Assembly (NCBI GenBank): GCA_051648405.1
Contig: JBOFFC010000045.1
Coordinates: 1-28,986 of the forward strand
Source of the DNA: JBOFFC01 sp051648405
GTDB taxonomy: Bacteria > Planctomycetota > Planctomycetia > Pirellulales > Lacipirellulaceae
Direction: 5' to 3'
Length of the DNA stretch: 28,986 nucleotides
Part shown: in pieces, positions 14,822 to 22,674 of the stretch
Layout of the letters: each line of letters opens with the position of its first letter
How positions within the stretch are numbered: position 1 is the first letter of the stretch
Notes under the pieces: model-generated
What the model saw: the letters and a program-made list of their open reading frames with translations, nothing else
What the model was told of the DNA's origin: nothing
Database searches by the model: none
Translations under genes and position numbers: made by a program

Positions 14822-16693
14822 CTAGACGGGGTCTGCTTCGGCCGGGGGTTCGTACCCCTGCGGATAGTCGCGCAGGTTGTCGAACCACGCGAATTTGAGC
14901 CACACGCTGCACGCAACGACCGCCGCGACCGAGACCCACAGCGAGCTGTAGTCCTCGATGACGAGGTAGATGCCGGTGGTCGTCAGCGCCGTCTGCCAGA
15001 CGATCCCGACCCCGACGTTGAGCACGTCGCGCGCGAAGTCGGCGTTGGGCTTCGCGTTGGGAACACGCGCCTCCACGGCGCGGGCGATCGGGCCCCAAGC
15101 GCCCCACGGTCGGACTCGCAGGTAGAACTCTTCGAGGACGCGTTGGTCGTCGGGCTCGGTGAGCAGGCTCCCGAGCACGCTGCCGGCGACCGCCACCACC
15201 AGGATCGCCGGGAACACGGCGAGGTTCTTCTCGAACCCCCACAGGGTGGTCTCGTCCGCGTACAGGGCGCCGAAGGCCATCGCGGCCGCCATACCGCCGA
15301 GCATGCCCCAGAAGTAACCCCAGCCGTTGAACCGCCACCAGTGCCACTTCAGCAGGTTGGACGCGATGTAGCCGCCGCCGAGCGACGTTGCGACCCAGTT
15401 GACGATGTCCTTCATGTCGGTCGTAAAGACCCCGACCGCCGTGCCGACCAGGACCACGAGCACCGACACCACGTAGCTGAGCCGAACGTAGGTCTTGTCG
15501 CTCGCCGTCGGGTTGATGTAGCGCTTGTAAAGGTCGTTGACGATGTACGCGGGGGCCGAGTTGACGGTCGCGGCGTAGGTGCTCATGAACGCGGCGAGCA
15601 GGGCCGAGATCAACAGCCCGAACACGCCGACGGGGATGAACTCGCGCATCGCGAGGGGCAGGATCTCTTCGAAATCAACGTCGGGGCCCATCGCGTCCAG
15701 GTTGTCGGCCAGGAACACCAGCGCGAGCGTCGTCAGCCCGCCGATCAGCATGTACCGCGGGACGAGCAGCACGAGGCTCACGACGCCGCTCATTAGCGCC
15801 GCCTCGCGCGGCGAACGGGCAGAGAGCACACGCTGCATGTCGTAGTTGGGGGCCGGCCCCGCGCCGCTGGCGAGCAAGCCCTTGAGCAGGGCCAGTCCCC
15901 AGAACAGCGAGAACAGCTCCCAACCGTCGGCCGCGATCTTGTCGTGCGCCGCCGGGAGCAGCTCTGACCAATCGAGCCCCAACCGCCAGCCGAACCACAG
16001 GTCGCCCCAGCCCGCGGGGGTCGCCGCGGCGAGCGACTCGGGCGAGACGCGCTGCATCGCGATCACGCCGACCCACAGGCAGGCGACCGTCATGATCAGG
16101 AACTGCAAAACCTCCGTAAACACGACGCTGAACATCCCCCCCTTCACCACGTACAGCGTCGTGACCGCCGTGATCAGCAGGCCGAACAGGTTCACGTTGG
16201 TCGCCGGGTCGGACGACAGGTGGTACTCGGGAGGGACGAAGGTCGCCGCGAACTTGCCGATGCCGACGAAGCCGTACGCCAGGAACGCGATCACGTTCAC
16301 CAGCGCGAACGCGATGACCACCAAGTGCGCACATTGCGCGCCGCGCCCGTCGCCGAAGCGGAAGCGGATCCAGTCGGCCCCGGTCACCACCCCCGACCGT
16401 CGCAGCCAGATCGAAAGGTAGACGAACAAGATCACCTGGTTGAAGGCCGGCCAAAGCCAGGGGATCCACGCGCTCTTCACTCCGTAGACGAACATCCAGT
16501 AGACCATCAGCATCGTGCCGCTGATGTCGAACATCCCCGATGCGTTCGAGAGCCCCAGCGCCCACCACGGGATCTTGTTCCCGCCGAGGAAGTAGCTCCG
16601 CAGGTTCTTCGAGGCGTGGTGCGAGACCCAAAAGCCGGTCCCCAGCGTGCAGGTCACGAACAGGGCGATGATCGCGACGTCGATTGGGTGCAC
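14822..16693 (-). CDS. Sodium:solute symporter (SSS family)
   Basis: 623 residues, an integral inner-membrane protein with 13 or more hydrophobic segments. Hallmarks of the SSS/SGLT family are visible: YFLGGNKIPWWALGLSNASG near residues 34-53 (helix 1 with its unwound segment), the VVKGGMFSVVFTEVLQF stretch, and the helix-8 sodium-site pattern LLAAFMSTYAATVNSAPAYIVNDLY near 370. SSS proteins import sugars, sialic acid or similar solutes with Na+. The divergent LacI gene 222 bp away and nearby glycosidases suggest a sugar. The C-terminal tail ends EPPAEADPV, with its stop codon inside a MITE-like repeat, so the original C-terminus may have been slightly longer. Confidence 0.93.
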   Translation of the reverse strand: MHPIDVAIIALFVTCTLGTGFWVSHHASKNLRSYFLGGNKIPWWALGLSNASGMFDISGTMLMVYWMFVYGVKSAWIPWLWPAFNQVILFVYLSIWLRRSGVVTGADWIRFRFGDGRGAQCAHLVVIAFALVNVIAFLAYGFVGIGKFAATFVPPEYHLSSDPATNVNLFGLLITAVTTLYVVKGGMFSVVFTEVLQFLIMTVACLWVGVIAMQRVSPESLAAATPAGWGDLWFGWRLGLDWSELLPAAHDKIAADGWELFSLFWGLALLKGLLASGAGPAPNYDMQRVLSARSPREAALMSGVVSLVLLVPRYMLIGGLTTLALVFLADNLDAMGPDVDFEEILPLAMREFIPVGVFGLLISALLAAFMSTYAATVNSAPAYIVNDLYKRYINPTASDKTYVRLSYVVSVLVVLVGTAVGVFTTDMKDIVNWVATSLGGGYIASNLLKWHWWRFNGWGYFWGMLGGMAAAMAFGALYADETTLWGFEKNLAVFPAILVVAVAGSVLGSLLTEPDDQRVLEEFYLRVRPWGAWGPIARAVEARVPNAKPNADFARDVLNVGVGIVWQTALTTTGIYLVIEDYSSLWVSVAAVVACSVWLKFAWFDNLRDYPQGYEPPAEADPV

Positions 16694-16760
16694 GGCGACG
16701 GGCGCCCCCGCGGGAGCGACGGCAGGCAGACAGGCGGAGGAACAGACTGCGGTGAAAAGC

Positions 16761-16773
16761 GTGAGTGACTCAC
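16761..16773. promoter_or_regulatory. Palindrome between symporter and lacI-type gene 1
   Basis: GTGAGT-g-ACTCAC is a perfect 13-base palindrome, 67 bases upstream of the symporter start and 142 bases upstream of the divergent LacI regulator. Position and symmetry suit an operator that controls the symporter. LacI sites usually have an even centre with CG, which this lacks, so the assignment is tentative. Confidence 0.45.
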
Positions 16774-16903
16774 TTGCGGATCACTCTAGACCACGGCGCG
16801 GACCCGGTGAAGTGCTTGAACATAGAGCGAAGACGTCACCCCCCGCCGCGTTGCGCGGGGTCGCGTCGCCACCGATTCGCTGGCTGCCGGCGCGGGCGAT
16901 GCT

Positions 16904-16909
16904 TAGACT
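16904..16909 (+). promoter_or_regulatory. -10 box very close to the lacI-type gene 1 start
   Basis: TAGACT ends six bases before the ATG at 16916. Transcription would begin at or near the A of the ATG, giving a leaderless or nearly leaderless mRNA. The -35 region (about 16881-16886, TGGCTG) is weak. The same TTAGACTC octamer occurs at 18103-18110 in the PEP-CTERM promoter. Confidence 0.4.
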
Positions 16910-16915
16910 CAGGAG

Positions 16916-17980
16916 ATGGCAGACCGATCTCCACGCCTGAAGGACGTCGCGGAACTAGCGAACGTGTCGCTCAGCGCCGCCTCGCGGATCCTCCGCGGCG
17001 ACGACGGGCGGTTCGGCGAGGAAACGTGCCGCCGCGTCCGCGAGGCTTCGCAGAAGCTCGGCTGGCGACGCAACCTGCTCGTGAGCGGCATGCAGACGGG
17101 CCGGACCCGCACGATCGGCGTGATGATCCCGCCGCACGACTCGTTCTGGGTCTCGGTGCTGACGGGAATCCACGCCAAGTTCGCCGAGGCGGACTACCTG
17201 CCGATTACCGTTTGGCTGGGGGACCTCGAGCACATGCCGCTGTTCGACGCCCCTGAGGAAGAGGGGCTTCGGCTGATCAACCGGATGCTCGACCGGCGCG
17301 TAGAGGGGTTCATCCTCTGGCCTCCCTTCGGCATGGCCTACGCCCACCATTTTCCCGAGCTGCGCGACCACACGGTGCCGGTCGTGATGATCGACCACCA
17401 CACCGACCGCCCGATCAGCGACACGGTGGCGACCAACGAAGAGCACGCCACTCGGCTCGTGGCGCGGCACCTCATCGACCTGGGGCACCGGCGGATCGGC
17501 TTCGTGTCGTCCCCGGAGGCGCCGTCCAAGACTTGGGCGGTTGAGCGTCAGGGGCACTTCGCGAAGGCGATCGACACCCTCGGTGGCGGGCGCCTGGTCG
17601 TCGCCCGCGTCGGCCCCGAGGGGACCGACGAACTGGTCGTGGTCAGGAAACTCCTCAGCGGGCCCGGCCGACCGACCGCCGTCTTCGCGGCGACGGACCA
17701 CGAGGCGGCCTGCGTCTACCGGGCCGCCGCCGAGCTGGGGCTCAGGATCCCGCACGACCTGTCGGTCGTGGGCTTCGCCGACCTGGACTTCGCGACCGCC
17801 CTCTCCCCGCAGCTCACGACCGTGCGGCAACGTCCACGCGAGATCGGCGCCCGGGCCGCCACCCTCGTGCTCGAGCGGATCGCGAAGCAGGCGGCGGGGA
17901 GCCCGTACGTCGATGCCCGCGTCGAAGCCGACCTGGTGCTGCGGGAATCGACCGCGCCGGCCGCGGAAGTCGCTTCCTAG
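16916..17980 (+). CDS. LacI-family transcriptional regulator 1
   Basis: 354 residues. The N-terminal HTH and hinge are clear: RLKDVAELANVSLSAASRIL (7-26) and then EETCRRVREASQKLGWRRN. A periplasmic-binding-like sensor domain follows, with GVMIPPHDSFWVSVL, the typical HLIDLGHRRIGFVSS, and VVGFADLDFATALSPQLTTV near the C-terminus. It should bind DNA as a dimer and sense a sugar or sugar phosphate. It is divergent from the SSS symporter, which suggests it regulates that gene and possibly the PEP-CTERM/glycosidase genes downstream. AGGAG lies directly against the ATG with no spacer, too close for a normal ribosome site. No later start fits. Confidence 0.95.
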   Translation: MADRSPRLKDVAELANVSLSAASRILRGDDGRFGEETCRRVREASQKLGWRRNLLVSGMQTGRTRTIGVMIPPHDSFWVSVLTGIHAKFAEADYLPITVWLGDLEHMPLFDAPEEEGLRLINRMLDRRVEGFILWPPFGMAYAHHFPELRDHTVPVVMIDHHTDRPISDTVATNEEHATRLVARHLIDLGHRRIGFVSSPEAPSKTWAVERQGHFAKAIDTLGGGRLVVARVGPEGTDELVVVRKLLSGPGRPTAVFAATDHEAACVYRAAAELGLRIPHDLSVVGFADLDFATALSPQLTTVRQRPREIGARAATLVLERIAKQAAGSPYVDARVEADLVLRESTAPAAEVAS

Positions 17981-18016
17981 GTGGCCGCGTGGCGCGAGTA
18001 GGAGACCCCCGTGGTT

Positions 18017-18042
18017 CCGGCGGCCCGCCCTCGGGCCGCCGG
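18017..18042 (+). terminator. Hairpin after lacI-type gene 1
   Basis: CCGGCGGCCCG and CGGGCCGCCGG form a perfect 11-base stem with a four-base loop (ccct), 36 bases after the stop. No T-run follows, as is common for hairpins in this high-GC genome. Confidence 0.55.
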
Positions 18043-18080
18043 CGCAACGTCGGGGGGAATCCGCTCTCGGACAAAAAAGC

Positions 18081-18109
18081 TGGACAACCGTCGCGACCGT
18101 CGTTAGACT
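18081..18109 (+). promoter_or_regulatory. Sigma70-type promoter for the PEP-CTERM series
   Basis: TGGACA (18081-18086), a 17-base spacer and TAGACT (18104-18109) match the housekeeping consensus at good spacing. Transcription would start near 18116, about 305 bases upstream of the first coding ATG. Confidence 0.5.
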
Positions 18110-18377
18110 CGCGTTCAACCGCTTTACCAAGGCGGAACCGCTTCTCTTTCCTGCGCTTATCCCCGGCGAGTACGGCCCCCGTGGGGGGCCACCAGAGCCC
18201 GACCCGCGCCCCGCCCTCCTCGAAGCAACGACGTCGGGGCTAGTCCGCGAGTCGAGGCCTCGGTTCGGCGGGGGCTGCCCGATCGACTCCCGCAAGCCAA
18301 GGCTGCGAGCCGTCGATCGGTTGGCGACTAGGCGGGCGAAGCTCGACGTCGGGTTGCGGGCGTGCGAGTCAGAAGCC

Positions 18378-18395
18378 CTTTTCCACTCCCCCTGT
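18378..18395 (+). promoter_or_regulatory. Shared pyrimidine-rich leader element, copy 1
   Basis: CTTTTCCACTCCCCCTGT lies 25 bases before the ATG at 18421. Nearly the same sequence, lacking one C, lies 22 bases before the PEP-CTERM gene at 28309, and a looser version (ACTCCCCCCCTTTT at 19801) precedes the gene at 19843. The fixed place relative to the start suggests a promoter or translation signal. Confidence 0.5.
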
Positions 18396-18420
18396 ACGGC
18401 AAATCTGTGGAGGTGTCCTC

Positions 18421-19617
18421 ATGAGGCTGCATCGGTTGGCTCTCGCCCTCGTGGCGTCGATTGGTTGGAGTGCTTCGGCGCTGGCGCAATCGCCGGGCGT
18501 CCTCTACACGTGGGACCACGCGTTCGGCGCCGGCGCCGGCGCGAACACCGAGGGGTGGAGCTTTGGCTTCGGGTCGAATGCGGGAACAACGGTGAGCAAC
18601 GGCACGGACGGCGTGCTGACGATCACCGAGGCTTCGGCCGGCCTCGACTGGGCCGTCACCGACGGCTTCAACAATTACAAAGAGTCGGCCGCGCGCAGCA
18701 ACCTCGGGGGCGCCTTCGCGATCGGCGGCGCCGATTTCCTCGGCCTCGACGGGCTGGAGTTCGACATCCAGCACAACGGCACGGGCGCGATCAACGGGCA
18801 GGTCTTCCTGCAACCCGACGACGGTTCCGGCTGCTGCGCGTTCAGGACCCAGCCAATCACCGTTAACCCCGGCGGTCCCCAGACCCTTTCGGTCGACTTG
18901 AACGCCTTCGGCCTCACGCCGGGCGAGTTCAAGTACGTCCGTGCGATGGGGATCCAGATCTTTGGCAACGCGGAGGCGGCCCCCCTCACGTGGCAGCTCA
19001 GCGAGATCCGCTCGACCGGCACACCGCTCACGACGCGTGTGATCGCCGACCACACGACCGGCTCGCTGCAGAACGCCGTCGTGAAGTTCGACAACACGGG
19101 CATCAACGGCTCGACCGGGACCGACAACCAAGTCGGCCTCCAGAACCTGGGTGACGGGCTCCGCTGGGTCGATCTGGCGAACGGCCCCGGCGGCGCGGTC
19201 GCGTGGGGCAACGGCAACGTGCAGGCCGTGGGCTACGGCTCGCGGACGATGGACCTTTCGAACTACGACTTCGCGACGGTCCGCATGCGGGCCACCGGCG
19301 GCGCCGGCGCCGACCCGACGCTCAACGTGCAGTTCTACGCCCAGCACGCCGACCGGGCCGACAACAACGAGTTCGACTTCCAGTCGATCGACCTCGTGCT
19401 CCCCGTGGACGGCCAGTTCTACGACCTCGTGTTCCCGATCTCCGCGTTCGTCGATAAGGACCTGACCCAATGGATCGGGCTGAACCTTCAGACGCACGCC
19501 GGCAACATGGACATCCGCGTCGCCAGCGTCGTGCTGTCGCAGATCCCCGAGCCGGCTTCGATGGTGATCATGTCGCTTGGCGCAGTGTGCGGCCTTGGCT
19601 TGCGTCGTCGCGCCTAG
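18421..19617 (+). CDS. PEP-CTERM secreted protein
   Basis: 398 residues. A signal peptide (LALALVASIGWSASALAQ, cleavage near residue 23) leads into about 350 residues of beta-rich sequence that reads like two sandwich domains, of the kind found in planctomycete surface proteins and carbohydrate-binding modules: one starting at VLYTWDHAFG, a second at about TRVIADHTTGSLQNAVVKFD (residues 205-225). The C-terminal sorting signal is IPEPASMVIMSLGAVCGLGL followed by RRR, the PEP-CTERM arrangement of motif, helix and basic tail. An exosortase should cleave it for surface or matrix placement. GGAGGT six bases before the ATG fixes the start. No catalytic motif was recognised; a binding role is the likely one. 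Confidence 0.88.
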   Translation: MRLHRLALALVASIGWSASALAQSPGVLYTWDHAFGAGAGANTEGWSFGFGSNAGTTVSNGTDGVLTITEASAGLDWAVTDGFNNYKESAARSNLGGAFAIGGADFLGLDGLEFDIQHNGTGAINGQVFLQPDDGSGCCAFRTQPITVNPGGPQTLSVDLNAFGLTPGEFKYVRAMGIQIFGNAEAAPLTWQLSEIRSTGTPLTTRVIADHTTGSLQNAVVKFDNTGINGSTGTDNQVGLQNLGDGLRWVDLANGPGGAVAWGNGNVQAVGYGSRTMDLSNYDFATVRMRATGGAGADPTLNVQFYAQHADRADNNEFDFQSIDLVLPVDGQFYDLVFPISAFVDKDLTQWIGLNLQTHAGNMDIRVASVVLSQIPEPASMVIMSLGAVCGLGLRRRA

Positions 19618-19632
19618 GCGGAGCGACCTAGG

Positions 19633-19656
19633 CGTCGATCGTCTCGGCGATCGACG
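19633..19656 (+). terminator. Hairpin 1 after the first PEP-CTERM gene
   Basis: CGTCGATCG and CGATCGACG form a perfect nine-base stem with a six-base loop, 15 bases after the stop. A direct repeat of CCTAGGCG (19613-19620, 19627-19634) overlaps its start. Confidence 0.5.
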
Positions 19657-19685
19657 TTGCGTGTGACAAAGAGCGAATCGCGTGA

Positions 19686-19715
19686 TCGGGCGGGGAGCCT
19701 CGTCTCCCCGCCCGA
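19686..19715 (+). terminator. Hairpin 2 after the first PEP-CTERM gene
   Basis: TCGGGCGGGGAG and CTCCCCGCCCGA form a perfect 12-base stem with a six-base loop. Together with the hairpin at 19633-19656 it gives two tandem stems, which would reduce expression of the genes that follow or stabilise the upstream mRNA. Confidence 0.6.
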
Positions 19716-19842
19716 CGGCGATCGCGAACAACCCGGCCGGCGGGTAGGCCCCGTCCGCCAGCTAGAGCCGGGTGCGGCGGATCCTGAGAGCGCTACGCGG
19801 ACTCCCCCCCTTTTGCAGTCATTGGTTGGAGAACACCCTGCA

Positions 19843-21267
19843 ATGAAGCGATTCACTCTCGCGGCGGCGGCCGCACTGGCTTCGGCCGTGCCGGCGCTCG
19901 CCCTCCCGACCTTTAGTCCCTCGAACGCGGACTACCTGAAGCTGGTGTACGTCGATTTCATCGACAACGCGGCCCCGGACGCGGCGGCGATCGACAGCGT
20001 CGTCGCGGCCCCCGGCGGAGGCGTGAACATCACGTTCGACACCGACTTTGACATCAACGACAACCTCTACCGAGTCGCCGCCGAAACCCCGCCGCTCGAC
20101 CCGTTCGACCCGTTGGTGGGCTTCTCCGCCGACCTCACCGGCTTCGACCGTTTCAGCATCACGCTCACCAACCCCAGCAACTTGCCGCTGTTCGGGCAGT
20201 TGTTCCTGCGGTCTGCGGGGGGCTCGTCGTTCGTGAACTCCGGCTCGCTGCCGCTGTCGCAGAATACTCCGATCACGCTGTCGATCCCCAAGACGGCGAT
20301 CGTCTCGGCCGGCGGCGACCCGGCCGACATCACGTCGTTCGGCATCGAGTTCTTTGGCGGCGACGAGTTCCTCGGCGGTTTCCAGAACGCGGTCGTGAAG
20401 GCGACCACCACGCCGCAGCCCCCGACGCTCGCCTCGACGCTGCTCTACGACTTCGAGGGGAACCTCGACGGCTGGGGGGCGGCCTTCAACCCGGGTCACA
20501 CCCACGAGACCACGACGGTCGGCGCGACGCAGGGGACCGGGGCGATGAAGATCACCCGCAACGTGGTCCCCGCGGGCTTCACGTGGGGGACGGGCCGCGA
20601 CACCAACGGCGCCACCGGAACGAGCGTCACGGGGGATTACAACAACGACAACTCGGTGAACGCCGCCGACTACACGGCGTGGCGTGACAACAACGGCACG
20701 AGCGCCACGCTCCCCAACGACTCGACCCCCGGCACGGTCACGCAGGCCGACTACACCGCGTGGCAGACCAACTACGGCCAGCAAGGGAACCTGGGGGCCG
20801 AGCTCGCGCAGCTCGTCTCGCTGATCAACGACCCCAACGTTTACAGCGTCGCGTTCGACTTGACGATCGACGACCAGTTCCCCAACCCGAACCCTCCCTG
20901 GTTCCAAACGTTCCTCGCGATCGCGGCCGACGACGGCGACGACGGCTCCCCCGACTACTTCTACCAGGCGCCGCAGTTCAACGTGCCCCTGGGGGACCTC
21001 GGCGCGGGCCCGACGACCGTCGAGGTCGAGTACCTGCTCTCGACTTTCCGTGACGCCAACAACGCCAACGCGCCGTTCAACGGGATCGGCGCCAACCCGA
21101 GCTACGCGAACTTCTTCCTCGCCACCAACTCGGGCGCCGAGAACGTGGTGTTCTCGATCGACAACTTCCGCATCAAGCGGGTCGTCCCGCCGACGGCGAT
21201 TCCCGAGCCGACCGCGGCGCTGCTGATGATTGCGGGCCTGGGTGCGATCGCCCGCCGGCGTGGTTGA
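19843..21267 (+). CDS. PEP-CTERM secreted protein with an internal dockerin-like module
   Basis: 474 residues. A signal peptide (FTLAAAAALASAVPALA) is followed by a beta-rich domain at about 25-190. A second domain begins at LLYDFEGNLDGWG (200) and is interrupted at about 264-312 by a dockerin-like calcium-loop pair, GDYNNDNSVNAADYTAWRD and then QADYTAWQTNYG. It resumes at NLGAELAQLVSLINDPNVY with a strand-rich half (SVAFDLTI...) that seems to complete the same fold. The end is IPEPTAALLMIAGLGAIA plus RRR, a PEP-CTERM anchor. ATG 19843 is used because it starts the signal peptide; the open frame extends upstream without meaning. It is probably a surface binding or adhesion protein. No catalytic residues were recognised. 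Confidence 0.87.
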   Translation: MKRFTLAAAAALASAVPALALPTFSPSNADYLKLVYVDFIDNAAPDAAAIDSVVAAPGGGVNITFDTDFDINDNLYRVAAETPPLDPFDPLVGFSADLTGFDRFSITLTNPSNLPLFGQLFLRSAGGSSFVNSGSLPLSQNTPITLSIPKTAIVSAGGDPADITSFGIEFFGGDEFLGGFQNAVVKATTTPQPPTLASTLLYDFEGNLDGWGAAFNPGHTHETTTVGATQGTGAMKITRNVVPAGFTWGTGRDTNGATGTSVTGDYNNDNSVNAADYTAWRDNNGTSATLPNDSTPGTVTQADYTAWQTNYGQQGNLGAELAQLVSLINDPNVYSVAFDLTIDDQFPNPNPPWFQTFLAIAADDGDDGSPDYFYQAPQFNVPLGDLGAGPTTVEVEYLLSTFRDANNANAPFNGIGANPSYANFFLATNSGAENVVFSIDNFRIKRVVPPTAIPEPTAALLMIAGLGAIARRRG

Positions 21268-21300
21268 GCGCTCGGCAGAGTAGTTGATTTCGAAGCGGTT

Positions 21301-21321
21301 CGCCCCTCGCGGAGGGGGGCG
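21301..21321 (+). terminator. GC hairpin after the second PEP-CTERM gene
   Basis: CGCCCCTC-gcg-GAGGGGGGCG forms a stem with a slight bulge, 34 bases after the stop codon. Confidence 0.5.
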
Positions 21322-21346
21322 ATCTTCGAGTGGGGAGGGAGGCCCT

Positions 21347-21391
21347 GCCTGGCGTCGCCTTGCACGATGAAAGTCGGGCTCGTCGCCAGGC
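21347..21391. other. Inverted repeat before the DUF1559 gene
   Basis: GCCTGGCG (21347-21354) and CGCCAGGC (21384-21391) pair, with partial pairing of the flanking G- and C-runs outside them. It may be a second terminator or a leader structure for the DUF1559 gene that starts at 21473. Confidence 0.35.
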
Positions 21392-21472
21392 TGGGCTCCC
21401 CCCCGTCTTTCTGATCTTAACGCTCAAGTGCTTTACCATCTTGCCGGTTTCGCCCGGCGTCCCGAGGTCCCC

Positions 21473-22618
21473 ATGACGCTACGACACGGAACGTCTCGCA
21501 GTCGGTACGGCGCCCGTCGCGCGGACACCGCGTTCACCCTCGTCGAGCTGCTGGTGGTGATCGCCATCATCGGCATCCTGGTGGCGCTGCTGCTGCCGGC
21601 CGTCCAAGCCGCGCGCGAGGCGGCGCGGCGCTCGAAGTGCGTGAACAACCTGAAGAACGTCGCCCTGGCGATGCACAACTACCACGACTCGTTCAAGGCC
21701 TTCCCGCCGGCGACCGAGCAAAACCCGGGCGAAGACCCCGGCAACCACAGCCGGCTGCGGGCTAACTGGGCGATCTTGGTGCTGCCCTACTTGGAAGAGC
21801 AAAACCTTGCGGACCGCTTCGAGCTAACGGCGACCAACCGCATCAGCGACGGGCGCAGTGCGGCCGACGCCGGCGAGTGGGTCGAGCGCGGGACCGAGCT
21901 CGACATCATGCTCTGCCCGAGCGACGAGGGGCTCGGCTCGCGGTTCACCGGAAGCTCGAGCGTTCGCGGCTCCGGGGGCACGACGAACGACGGCAACGGC
22001 AACTGGGCTCGCGGCAACTACGGCCTCAACGCGTTTCAGTTCTGGCCCTCGAACTGGAATCAGGACGACGGCGACGGCGCGCCGTACGCCGACAACTGGA
22101 ACGTCGGCGTGGCGACGATCGCCAAGGGGCTGCGGATCGGCCAGATCACCGACGGCACAACCAAGACGATCATGCTCGGCGAGATGCGGGTGGGCCTCGT
22201 CCCCGAGGACCGCCGCGGCGTGTGGGCGATGGGGATGTGCGGCTCGAGCTTCCACTGCCGCCACGTTACCAACGGCGACTCGCCGCCGAATAGTTGCAGC
22301 TCGGACGACGACATCTTGATGGACGGGGCTGTGCTAGCGGCGAATCGCGACAACTTCCGCCTTCAGTGCATGGGCAATGGGTGGAACGCTGCAAGTGGGC
22401 AGTCGGTGGTCCGGAGCGTCCACCCCGGGGGCGTCCACGCTGCAATGGCCGACGCGAGCGTCCGATTCATCGGCGACTTCGTGCAGTCGGGCATCCAGCA
22501 GTTTCAGGGCCAAGTCGGCGCAAAGATCCTCGGCGACAACACGAACGAGAGCCTCTTCGGCGTGTGGCAGCGACTGAACGTCTCGCGTGACGGGTACGTG
22601 ATCAACGGCGAGTTCTGA
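21473..22618 (+). CDS. DUF1559 domain protein with prepilin-type N-terminus
   Basis: 381 residues. FTLVELLVVIAIIGILVALL at about residues 22-41 is a type IV prepilin cleavage/methylation motif with its membrane helix. It is followed at once by PAVQAAREAARRSKCVNNLKN, a signature of the DUF1559 family that is expanded into tens or hundreds of copies in planctomycetes. The C-terminal HPGGVHAAMADASVRFI is the family's usual end motif. The protein should be processed by a prepilin peptidase and stay at the cell envelope; its function is not known. ATG 21473 with GAGGT nearby is the natural start. It sits in a glycan-use gene series, a common setting for these proteins. Confidence 0.95.
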   Translation: MTLRHGTSRSRYGARRADTAFTLVELLVVIAIIGILVALLLPAVQAAREAARRSKCVNNLKNVALAMHNYHDSFKAFPPATEQNPGEDPGNHSRLRANWAILVLPYLEEQNLADRFELTATNRISDGRSAADAGEWVERGTELDIMLCPSDEGLGSRFTGSSSVRGSGGTTNDGNGNWARGNYGLNAFQFWPSNWNQDDGDGAPYADNWNVGVATIAKGLRIGQITDGTTKTIMLGEMRVGLVPEDRRGVWAMGMCGSSFHCRHVTNGDSPPNSCSSDDDILMDGAVLAANRDNFRLQCMGNGWNAASGQSVVRSVHPGGVHAAMADASVRFIGDFVQSGIQQFQGQVGAKILGDNTNESLFGVWQRLNVSRDGYVINGEF

Positions 22619-22674
22619 TGCGGTAAGCCACTCGCTCCCTTCGCTTCTCTCGTGTTCGATTGGTGACGCCAAGC

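Larger units (their letters stand above)
14668..14825. mobile_element. 158-bp MITE-like inverted-repeat element
   Basis: The ends are perfect 15-base inverted repeats, CTAGCAGCCTGTTGA (14668-14682) and TCAACAGGCTGCTAG (14811-14825). Each end also folds on itself. The interior encodes nothing. The end sequence is like the terminal repeats of some planctomycete IS elements, from memory and not searched. The right end contains the TAG stop of the symporter gene. It sits between converging genes. Confidence 0.7.
17981..18420. other. 440-bp intergenic region and long leader before the first PEP-CTERM gene
   Basis: No supported gene. In order it holds a GC hairpin (18017-18042) that probably ends the lacI transcript, a promoter (18081-18109) and a predicted leader of about 300 bases with a pyrimidine-rich element at 18378-18395. 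I see no recognisable riboswitch, but the leader is unusually long. Confidence 0.55.
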
